Source of the DNA: Hydractinia symbiolongicarpus
Taxonomy: Eukaryota; Cnidaria; Hydrozoa; Anthoathecata; Hydractiniidae
NCBI RefSeq assembly: GCF_029227915.1
Contig: NC_079877.1
Location: forward strand, 9,858,001 to 9,922,000
Direction: 5' to 3'
DNA: 64,000 nt
Below the pieces are notes generated by a model. It did no database searches. It was not told where the DNA came from and saw only the letters and a list, made by a program, of their open reading frames with translations. This document shows positions 57,045 through 64,000 of the stretch, piece after piece. Numbering within the stretch: position 1 is the stretch's first letter; the number at the start of each line of letters is the position of its first letter. A program made the translations under genes and the position numbers.

Positions 57045-57662
57045 ATGGCGGAACAAAGTAACACACTTTACATGAAAGAACCTCACACAGCATTATTCGT
57101 TGGTCCTACAGGCTGTGGAAAATCTAAACGTGTTGTAAAATTATTAGAAAATGAATACTTTGATCACTTTGATTTCATCGTGATTATATGTCCAACATTA
57201 AGATGGAATCAAACATACAGAGAACAAAAATGGTTTTGGACTGACAGCTATGTGATTTTAATTGAGCCGGAAGAATCTTTGTATGAATGGATTAAGAAAA
57301 TGGACTTTTTCTGTGCTGGATACAAAAATTTGTTTTTGGTTGACGATATCATCGCTGATGAAAAATTGGACAAAAAGAGACAGCCTTTGCTTGAACTAGC
57401 AATCTCGGGTCGTCATCGAAATCATTCGGCATGGTTACTTACACAATCATACACCGCTATACCTAAAAATTTACGACGGCAAGCTAAAATGTTATATGTG
57501 TGGTATCCTAAAGATAGACAAGATCTCTCAACGATTCATGAAGAGAATGATGTCATTGAATCACGATCAGAGATCCAGACTGTTAAGGAAAGGCTAAAAG
57601 ATGGTAAACACGCGTGCCTAGTTATGAGAATGGAACACCCAACAACGTATGTCATTCGTTAA
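57045..57662 (+). CDS. Polinton packaging ATPase, intact
   Basis: 205 residues from ATG 57045, preferred over an upstream in-frame ATG because it immediately follows the capsid stop and gives a start like the element 1 protein. Walker A GPTGCGKS (20-27), Walker B LFLVDD, then AWLLTQSYTAIPKNLRRQ. FtsK/HerA-type genome packaging ATPase. It remains open although the neighbouring capsid gene is destroyed. Confidence 0.87.
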   Translation: MAEQSNTLYMKEPHTALFVGPTGCGKSKRVVKLLENEYFDHFDFIVIICPTLRWNQTYREQKWFWTDSYVILIEPEESLYEWIKKMDFFCAGYKNLFLVDDIIADEKLDKKRQPLLELAISGRHRNHSAWLLTQSYTAIPKNLRRQAKMLYVWYPKDRQDLSTIHEENDVIESRSEIQTVKERLKDGKHACLVMRMEHPTTYVIR

Positions 57663-57689
57663 GCAGGTTGACGTTTTTTGTTACAAGAC

Positions 57690-57870
57690 TCTTGCAACAA
57701 AACTATAAGAATACTACAGGCTCTTGCAAGACTGCTATACAGCAAATTTCAACAAAACTATAAGAAGATAGCAAACTCTTGTGCAGCAAATTTCAACAAA
57801 ACTATAAGAAGATAGCAAACTCTTGTGCAGCAAATTCCAACAAAACTATAAGAAGATATAAGAAAATTGC
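57690..57870. repeat. 44-bp tandem repeat between Polinton genes
   Basis: About three to four units of a 44-bp sequence containing CAGCAAATTTCAACAAAACT and AAGATAGCAAACTCTTGTG, ending just before the ATG at 57886. Units are nearly identical. Confidence 0.85.
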
Positions 57871-57885
57871 AACAGATATAACAAA

Positions 57886-58506
57886 ATGATAGAATATGTT
57901 AACTTCATGTTATTAAGCATCCTGCTATTTTTTACCGGTTTTGTCTTAAAAAAATACTTCTCCCTAATAAAAATGGCGGAAACAGCAATCGATAGTTTAA
58001 TTGGACATGATGTTCCAGGTGAATTTCCTCAGCCAAATAATGAGGTCAAAAAGCAAAAATTGCTCGAGTGTGTCTTAACTGGAAATAGCAAGCTATACTT
58101 AGGGAAAATGTACACTGAAGAGCAAATTCACAAACTCAACGCTGAAGAGATGGAAAAACTTTTTAGTATCTATGAAGCTAAACTATCAGGTCAGATGGTG
58201 AAGTCCTTAGGTAAATCAATCATTCACATGTATTCTATGGGAGCTTGTACAGTCTTGGGAATAAACAATCAAGATGCATTGAGCAATGACCTGGAAAATG
58301 ACCCCTTTATAAACTCTGCCCTTCAAAGATTCACATGTGACTTATATTATAAATTCGGCTCATTGTTAGCACCACTCAGTGTTGGACTTATTACCAGGAG
58401 GCATTATATCAATGGAAGAAATTTAAAAACAAATAATATAAATATAGCAGATAATAAAAATGTCAGAAAAAGAGACTCCCATTCAAGTGACAACGAAGAA
58501 CCCTAA
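57886..58506 (+). CDS. Polinton membrane-start protein, 206 aa
   Basis: Starts with a hydrophobic helix (MLLSILLFFTGFVL, about 8-21), then a charged region, YEAKLSGQMVKSLGKSII, LSNDLENDPFINSAL and LYYKFGSLLAPLSVG, then a hydrophilic Asn-rich tail. Homologue of the broken gene at 50164-50760. An alternative start at the internal Met of LIKMAETAIDS would drop the helix; element 1 also begins with a hydrophobic helix, so the longer form is kept. Its 3' end overlaps the next gene by 47 nt. Function unknown. Confidence 0.7.
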   Translation: MIEYVNFMLLSILLFFTGFVLKKYFSLIKMAETAIDSLIGHDVPGEFPQPNNEVKKQKLLECVLTGNSKLYLGKMYTEEQIHKLNAEEMEKLFSIYEAKLSGQMVKSLGKSIIHMYSMGACTVLGINNQDALSNDLENDPFINSALQRFTCDLYYKFGSLLAPLSVGLITRRHYINGRNLKTNNINIADNKNVRKRDSHSSDNEEP

Positions 58507-58816
58507 AAAGGTTGAAGCAGGTAAGAGGTTGGCGGAATACAACCGTAAAAAGCGAGAAGAATTAAAACAAGTGTCCATAACACAGTCACAGACACCACAA
58601 AAAGAAAGTGGAGAGGGAGATTCTCCTACCAAACCGAATGAACAGCCTATGAACTACGCTATAGGAGGAATAATAGCTCTCGGTTTAGTTAGTGGCTTTG
58701 CTTATTTTGTGTATAAAAAGAAAGACCAAATGTTATATACTAAGCCAGCGAGTGTCGCTTCCCTTCCGCAAAAATCTAAAATACCTGTGAAAATAAATAA
58801 ACTTGAAATGGAATAA
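58460..58816 (+). CDS. Polinton basic membrane protein with RLAEYNRK motif, 118 aa
   Basis: N-terminal basic region (AGKRLAEYNRKKREELK, about 20-36), Ser/Thr/Gln-rich middle, one membrane helix (YAIGGIIALGLVSGFAYFVY) and a basic tail. Homologue of 49515-49844. The basic motif could bind nucleic acid or capsid; this is a guess. Starts inside the 206-aa gene in another frame. Confidence 0.7.
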   Translation: MSEKETPIQVTTKNPKKVEAGKRLAEYNRKKREELKQVSITQSQTPQKESGEGDSPTKPNEQPMNYAIGGIIALGLVSGFAYFVYKKKDQMLYTKPASVASLPQKSKIPVKINKLEME

Positions 58817-58858
58817 AAAGATAATCTCGCAATATATAATCTCGCAATATATAATAAA

Positions 58859-59086
58859 ATGGACAAGAAAAGTATCGTCAACGATTTATATCACGCATCG
58901 GTCGTCTGCGTTTTCGCTATCGGCTATTCGATGCTAGGAAAAAAGGTGTTAAAAATGACACCTCCCTCAATTCAAAAGTTTGACTTGGAAGATACAGGAA
59001 AACTAATTGCCATTGTTGCCGCTAGTGAAATAACAAGAGAATACTTATTTAAGCACAAGATTTTACCTGAAAATATCAATATCTAA
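58859..59086 (+). CDS. Polinton 75-aa protein
   Basis: A hydrophobic stretch (ASVVCVFAIGYSMLG) is followed by KKVLKMTPPSIQKFDLED and a C-terminal helix. Homologue of 49239-49489 in element 1. Preceded by a duplicated CTCGCAATATATAAT word (58826-58855). The stop is 2 bp from the next ATG. Function unknown. Confidence 0.65.
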   Translation: MDKKSIVNDLYHASVVCVFAIGYSMLGKKVLKMTPPSIQKFDLEDTGKLIAIVAASEITREYLFKHKILPENINI

Positions 59087-59088
59087 AT

Positions 59089-59511
59089 ATGGCTTCAATT
59101 GCAATGATGTTGGGAGGGGCTTTAGCTAACGCTTTGGCTTTCACAGGATCAAGTTATCTCTTTTCAAGTTTATCAAATGATCGCATCGACGTTGAAAGAA
59201 AACGTCATGATTTGGCCATAGAAAAATTACAAAAAGCACAAATTGAATGGCAACAAAAAAGACAAGAGAGAATAGACTTTATCAATAAGCAGCTCAGGCT
59301 CGAAAAGAAGGCCAATTCAAAATTTATAGAGCTAAACGATGCAATGCGCGAATACAATAGGGTATTTGGTAAACATCTTGAACCTTTACCACGGGAGCCT
59401 GTATTGAGCGACTTTTATGCACCGAGTCATGATCAACATGAAAGGGAATTGGCTTTTATTACTTTGAGTATGCTTGGAATTGGTGGAATTGGGTGGTATT
59501 TTGAAAGATGA
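59089..59511 (+). CDS. Polinton small membrane protein, 140 aa
   Basis: Homologue of 46794-47192: MASIAMMLGGALANALAFTG start, charged coiled coil (about 30-85), PVLSDFYAPS and a C-terminal hydrophobic helix (FITLSMLGIGGIGWYF). Intact. In element 1 the homologue follows the capsid gene, here it ends the small-gene block, so the gene is conserved while its position is not. Confidence 0.75.
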   Translation: MASIAMMLGGALANALAFTGSSYLFSSLSNDRIDVERKRHDLAIEKLQKAQIEWQQKRQERIDFINKQLRLEKKANSKFIELNDAMREYNRVFGKHLEPLPREPVLSDFYAPSHDQHERELAFITLSMLGIGGIGWYFER

Positions 59512-59568
59512 AGAGGGGGAGCAAAAATTATGTTACATGTATCATGTAACATATAAGCTGTAAGAGAA

Positions 59569-60824
59569 TTAACTTTTTGTCATGAGATAGGTGTATATCA
59601 GACCTCCGATTCCAACTACCAAAGCCCACAGGTTTTGACTCAACCAACCTACCACTTCTTTCGCTCGATTGAGTAACCATGACACGATGGATCCTAATAT
59701 ACCCGGTAGAGCTGCAGCAGCTTTACCTGCCAGCCTTCCCAACAGAGACCCCAACGCCTTTAACTTGTTTTTTATCCATTCCTTTGCCCCGTCCTTTTTA
59801 TCATCACCTTTGTCAGGATTTTGTGAGTGACTTGTCGACCCTTCACAAGGACACCAACAGCCATGCCAAAGGCTGTCAGAATGCTAACGATTGTGATACC
59901 TTGTTCACGGAATAGTGTTCGTATCTTTTCACCCAATGTGGTATCTCTGTTGAGGACTTTAGCAATGGTTTCTCTGATGCTCGTAACTTGACTGTTTAAT
60001 TTACCCTTGAGAACATCGATACTTTCCTGTCTAGTTTCCAACTCTTCATGTAATCCCTCCATTCTTTCTTTGACTTCATTTCGTTGTTCATCGGTCATAT
60101 TTGTTGAGTTTTCCATTTCTTCCAACTTGTTTTTTTCTCTATCAATATGCTGTTCTAGCTGAACCTTTTTTGCGACTTCATCCTGAAGACTTCCTCGTAT
60201 GTTTCTCAATGCTTTATCCAATCCTAACAATTCACGCACAGGATATTCAAATAGATCATCAGTCTGAGTTGTTTCATGATCGATTGATGATTGGCGAACC
60301 AGATCTTCTGTAGTATCACTTATATTTTCAATAATTGTATCCAGCTCAATGTCAATTGCATTTGTTATTCTAGACGATGAAGGTAGTTCTTCTTGTATTT
60401 TGTTTAGCTTAGCTGCTTGTCGTGCAGACAACTTATTCTTAGGTATATCAAACCCTAAATTACGCAGCCTTCTCTTGCCTAATATTTCTGCTATAGTATC
60501 AGTATCCCTTAGTCTTCCATTGTTTGTCAATGGTTTGCTACTGTCTTTGTAGTATAATTCACCATCTCTAATTTCAAACAGGTCGGTATATAACACCTCA
60601 GGTTTTGGCTGGAATCTTTCAGATAATCTATCATACAGCCCTTTAACTATTTCCTGCAAAACTCTAGTATTCTGACTAAGACCTCCAAATGATGTTTCCT
60701 TTTCACCTGATGTATGTATTTGTACACCCGTACGGTCTCCAGTGGGTATGAGAGGAAACGTCTCATCTGTTGTCTCATCAGGTTTTCCGTGTTCTCCTGA
60801 AGGGTCAATGTCAATGTCTGCCAC
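59569..60824 (-). pseudogene. Polinton coiled-coil/membrane protein, start and tail damaged
   Basis: The 350-codon frame (60824-59772) has an acidic start (ADIDIDPSGEHGKPDE), a long coiled coil and FREQGITIVSILTAFGM. The first codon is GTG where element 1 has ATG in the same context (AATAAATGGC against AATAAAGTGGC), so the start is probably lost. Near 59800 the frame shifts. The C-terminal part continues to 59569 with SLLGRLAGKAAAALPGILG, and SWLLNRAKEVVGWL with a last hydrophobic helix. Homologue of 44360-45519. Confidence 0.7.
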
Positions 60825-60884
60825 TTTATTTATTTAGAGGATAATTTTTCTCTTGTTATGACAATAGCTATCTCTAAAATAAAA

Positions 60885-61451
60885 ATGAGTTTTATGATCT
60901 ATCCAAAGTTACCCACTGCTCCTGAGTATTCGAGTGAGCAAGATAAGTTTAACACAAGTATAGTGAATTCTCAACTTGAAGAGTTCATAAAATTAAAGAA
61001 CAAATTTAATACCAAGTATGAGAAATACAACAAAGCACTACACCGATTGATACTATTAAATGCCAGCTCAAGCGCTTTAACCATTGGCTCTGGCATTGGT
61101 TCAGTTGCAACAGGGGCTACTATTATTGGAATGCCTATCTCTGTCGGATTAGGTAGCGTAGCCTTAGCCGGCTCTATTTCCGCTGGCATTATCACAGCGT
61201 TGATTAAAAAATACCAAAAGAAACTCGACAAAGCCATGAAATTATATGATGTTGTAACATCTGCGATTGCTGTGTTTGAAACCAGTATCTCAAAAGCATT
61301 GAATGACGGAAAGATTACCTACAAAGCTCTGGAAAATATGTCCTCAACAGATAGAAAGATGGAGAGTGAAACACGCAATCAGTTTGAGAAAAGTTTGATG
61401 GCAGAACTTCAAAATCTAAAAAAGAAGTTAAATCCAGAACAAAGTTCGTAA
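60885..61451 (+). CDS. Polinton Gly-rich hydrophobic protein, about 188 aa
   Basis: Start chosen at ATG 60885 (CTAAAATAAAAATGAG) because it shares the leader pattern of neighbouring genes; an upstream ATG adds nine residues. Charged coiled coil, then a long Ala/Gly/Ile hydrophobic region (SGIGSVATGATIIGMPISVG and on), then a helical tail with MESETRNQFEKSL. Looks like a membrane-inserting protein; role unknown. Divergent from the gene at 60824 with 60 bp between. Confidence 0.65.
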   Translation: MSFMIYPKLPTAPEYSSEQDKFNTSIVNSQLEEFIKLKNKFNTKYEKYNKALHRLILLNASSSALTIGSGIGSVATGATIIGMPISVGLGSVALAGSISAGIITALIKKYQKKLDKAMKLYDVVTSAIAVFETSISKALNDGKITYKALENMSSTDRKMESETRNQFEKSLMAELQNLKKKLNPEQSS

Positions 61452-61562
61452 TGTGTGCCTGTATATCATTCATATATTTCATGTGCTCGTCAATTTGAAA
61501 AATTAACAATTGAAAATGGTATAAAGAGATATAATCGTAAATATATAGACAAAAAAAAAACA

Positions 61563-61991
61563 ATGGAATTTCCAACAGTTGAAACATTTGAACAAAACAT
61601 GGAACAATTTGTTCCAATCATAAAGTGGGGAGAGTTACCTGAAAACGTGATTTACCTTGTAAAATCTGCGGGTGGGATAGACACACCTGCGTCTAAAGTT
61701 GGTTCTGGAACAGCTATGTATGCAGAGGTTTAAGACAGAAGAGGAAATTTATATAAGACGTGGTTGCCTGCAAGACTTTGCGTTGAATTAAAGGATTATG
61801 GTTGGGGCTCTAGGGAAGCCTTTGTCAGATCAAAAGGTCTCAAGCAATCTCAAAAGAATCATGAAAGGCAGTTCTTAATTATGACATTATGTGGCTCTAA
61901 ACCCTGCAAGACAAAATCACAATCATCTTTACTAGAAACAAGTAAAGATACTTTTTATGTATCGCCTCTTTTTCACCAACCTTGCACATAA
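61563..61991 (+). pseudogene. Small Polinton protein, nonsense codon
   Basis: ATG 61563 opens MEFPTVETFEQNMEQFVPII and reaches TAA at 61731-61733. In the same frame the sequence continues GNLYKTWLPARLCVELKDYG and SREAFVRSKGLKQSQKN to 61991. The unbroken frame on both sides suggests one gene of about 140 codons with a single stop. Function unknown. Confidence 0.6.
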
Positions 61992-62962
61992 TCAGGAGGT
62001 AATTCTGTATCTTCAGGTATTAACATCAATTCTTCTTTTACAAAAGCTTGTCTAGGTCCGTCTTGAACATGGTACATTACACGGTTACCAGGTTGCGCTA
62101 TTACCTCACGCAATCTATATGTGTTTTTTGACCATATTTATATCGTTTGCTCGTCTCCGCCCATCATCATGTTCTTCACCAGGTTGCAATAGATATCTAT
62201 AAAGCCCATCTTTAGGTAGTTCTACTTCAGGTGGATAATTCTCTCGTTTAGCAATAGGCACCTCTTTCATCTTAATACCATCTTTTGGTTTAATACCAAT
62301 CATTCGCGTCTTTGTATCGTTTAACCTATCAATCAGTTTATACAAATGCTTAACCCATGTAGATGATACCTTTTCCGAATCATTCAGTTCTTGAGCATCT
62401 TGTATTTTGAATAAATTTAGTATCTTAAAAGTATCTTGTTCAACGCCTCAACAAAAGCTGTGTGGGTATGCTTATATTTTGTAGTCGCTCTTTTAATTTC
62501 AACATTATGCTTCTCCAACAATTTTGTCACATCTGCTTTGAATTCTGAACCGTTATCACATTGGAAAGTTTTCGGATAAGTTAAAGATCCAACCTTGTAG
62601 ATGTCTTCAATCATAGCGGCAATCTCTTTGGCTTTCTTAGTCTTCAAAGGTCGGGCTACTTTGTATCTGGAAGCAACATCGATTCCAGACAAAATGTACT
62701 TATATTTATTACCATACAGTATGTCACCAGGCATGTACAATAAATCGAATTGATGTAAATCATTAGGAGTAGTAACTTCATAATGTGGTCTTTCAACATG
62801 TTTTGGAGCAGGTAAATTTACTTGCCAAAATGCTTGTTTTGATAGCCACTTCTTAATTTCCTTTGGCTTGAAGCCAAATCCTCTTAAATTCTGAACAGCC
62901 TTTTGTCCTTTCCATAAATTTTGAGGTTGATAGTAAATCTCTTGAAGTTTAGAGTTTGACAT
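61973..62962 (-). pseudogene. Polinton integrase, two frameshifts
   Basis: The first frame (62962-62417) contains KPKEIKKWLSKQAFWQ, first Asp HQFDLLYMP, second Asp QCDNGSEF and Glu AFVEALNK. The frame changes near 62415, resumes with YKLIDRLNDTKTR and LYRYLLQPGEEHDDGRRR (62345-62115), changes again near 62140 and ends in VKEELMLIPEDTELPPDY with stop at 61973. All three catalytic residues are present, so damage is recent enough to leave the enzyme readable. Starts from AAATAAAAAAATG. Confidence 0.82.
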
Positions 62963-63065
62963 TTTTTTTATTTATGCACACCTTTATTTAGCTCATTTTG
63001 TTCTGATGTAGCATGACAAAAAGTGACTTAAAAGTTTTTTTTTATTCTAATATGTATAGCAAAAA

Positions 63066-63371
63066 ATGACTGACAAAACAGAAGTACATTACGATACTCC
63101 CGTTTCAAAGTACAAATCAATGAACGTCAAAACGTTAAGAAAATCATGTGCATCACGAAAAATAAAATATGCTTCCCAAATGAACAAAACTAAATTGCTC
63201 GAGGTCCTTGAAAAGAATGATAAGGACCCATCTTATACTCTTGATCCTGATACTAAACAAGCATGTAATAGATACTATTCGAACTGGATTCAAAACAACA
63301 GAGAAAGATATCTCAGCTACCAAAAACGCTATAATGACAAGAAAGAAGACAAGAAGGCTTCCAAAAAATAA
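63066..63371 (+). CDS. Small basic protein with SAP-like helix-turn-helix motif
   Basis: 101 residues. The stretch SMNVKTLRKSCASRKIKY followed by KTKLLEVLEKND resembles a SAP DNA-binding motif, and the tail is very basic (KRYNDKKEDKKASKK). Likely DNA-binding; it is part of Polinton 2, divergent from integrase by about 100 bp. Confidence 0.5.
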   Translation: MTDKTEVHYDTPVSKYKSMNVKTLRKSCASRKIKYASQMNKTKLLEVLEKNDKDPSYTLDPDTKQACNRYYSNWIQNNRERYLSYQKRYNDKKEDKKASKK

Positions 63372-63522
63372 ATTGACCTCGCCAGAGTCGTAAAGGCTTT
63401 TTTGTTACTTAATGGACGAGTAACAAAAAAAAAATAACGCAAAGGTTACGAGTCTTTTTGGTTGAAAATTGAAAAGTTAAAAATGATATAAAGAGAGTTA
63501 ATTGTAATAACATATCACCAAC

Positions 63523-64000
63523 ATGACTTCGCAAAATACCGTTGTTGAATTAAAAGCTCTCGCCAGAGAACGCGGCCTACATGGCTACTCAAAACTCAGA
63601 AAAGCTGAGTTGCTCGAATTATTATCAGGCTCACCTGTTTCTGCTATAAGACCGATGAGAAATGGTCAACCTGTTCCACCGCCAAGATCTACTAGACGGT
63701 TCTAACCAGTCCGACCTGTTACAATTATTCCTAGCCAACAAGACATGGATTTGTTTGAGCAGCAAGAAATGGCAAAAAATAGACCCCAGGTAAAAACAAG
63801 TTGAATGAATAGAGAGAATGGTTAATAAATCATGTACCTAAAGCTATTAAGGAGAAAGCGAGTAAAGCTTTCAGAACCCTGAGAGATAAGGTTCTGGATT
63901 TGTATAAAAGGATAGAGGAGAGAAAGAGGAGGAAAAAGAAAAAGAGGAAAAAGAATTTACTCCTATTGAAACAGCGTTTAATGGTTCTTACAAAAGGTTC
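63523..64000 (+). pseudogene. Start of Polinton DNA polymerase B, broken, cut by window end
   Basis: ATG 63523 opens a SAP-like start (VVELKALARERGLHGYSKLR) followed by a Pro/Arg-rich stretch and TAA at 63703-63705. The same frame continues with DMDLFEQQEMAKNRPQVK. After a frame change near 63800 it reads EWLINHVPKAIKEKASKAF and a Lys/Arg-rich run, and after another the start of a new domain at the window edge. A SAP-like start with a basic linker is what Polinton polymerases carry before the exonuclease domain. At least one stop and two frame changes. Confidence 0.6.

Larger units (their letters stand above)
54685..64000. mobile_element. Polinton (Maverick) element 2, decayed, runs off the window
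   Basis: Carries penton-like and major capsid remnants, packaging ATPase, the same small-protein set as element 1 (206-, 118-, 75- and 140-aa proteins, coiled-coil protein), integrase and the N-terminal start of polymerase B. Gene order differs from element 1: capsid, ATPase and four small genes run rightward as one block; the coiled-coil gene and integrase point left. Proteins of the two elements are clearly different in sequence, so they belong to separate lineages and did not arise by a local duplication. Right end is outside the window. Confidence 0.88.

Noticed and set aside
54685-64000. A terminal inverted repeat for Polinton 2
   Set aside because: The right end is outside the window and nothing at the left could be paired, so no boundary is claimed.

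Overview
The window is nuclear DNA of an invertebrate animal, most likely a cnidarian and perhaps a hydrozoan. It is AT-rich, has short exons with GT..AG introns, is crowded with decayed DNA transposons, and carries Polinton-type elements and a BEL/Pao element of kinds common in such genomes. The species cannot be named from sequence alone.

Host genes. The left edge enters an 11-exon gene (287-6597, + strand, start outside the window) resembling the cilium/Hedgehog protein DZIP1. SMCO4, a tiny single-pass membrane protein, lies on the minus strand at 9546-9728. Two tandem SIR2-family genes follow (10052-13260 and 14766-18295). Their exon lengths (174/343/341 nt) and intron phases are identical, and both have lost the sirtuin zinc-binding cysteines. 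An intronless membrane-anchored carboxylesterase sits at 20991-22736. A frameshifted MYND-finger exon (52887-53088) and an unidentified 96-codon ORF (39724-40014) are weaker candidates.

Mobile DNA. Between the genes lie TA-flanked MITEs, LINE 3' ends, two non-autonomous Helitrons (17687-17796 and 42656-44182), a PIF/Harbinger derivative (19763-20456), a decayed PIF/Harbinger with both of its genes (35589-37234), and a 1.85-kb inverted-repeat transposon with a 60-bp minisatellite (37565-39411). A complete BEL/Pao LTR retrotransposon (28962-34775) has LTRs that read as identical, a 5-bp target duplication and one open 1761-codon gag-pol frame, so it is young and possibly active.

The most elaborate part is 44.36-64 kb, where two different Polinton (Maverick) elements lie about 2.4 kb apart. 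Element 1 (about 44360-52310) has a coiled-coil/membrane protein, major capsid protein, small membrane protein, integrase, packaging ATPase, several small structural-type proteins and the C-terminal part of a protein-primed DNA polymerase B. Element 2 (54685 to beyond 64000) has a split capsid-region gene, a truncated penton-like protein, major capsid remnants, packaging ATPase, the same small-protein set, integrase, and the N-terminal start of polymerase B. Both elements are broken by nonsense codons, frameshifts and deletions in integrase, capsid and polymerase, yet both packaging ATPases and the 132/140-residue proteins are still open. Comparing the two copies shows which small ORFs are real genes and where each lesion lies.

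Limits: protein families were assigned by reading motifs, without searches. Exon models rest on splice signals and frame continuity. Polinton outer boundaries could not be fixed because no terminal inverted repeats were found.
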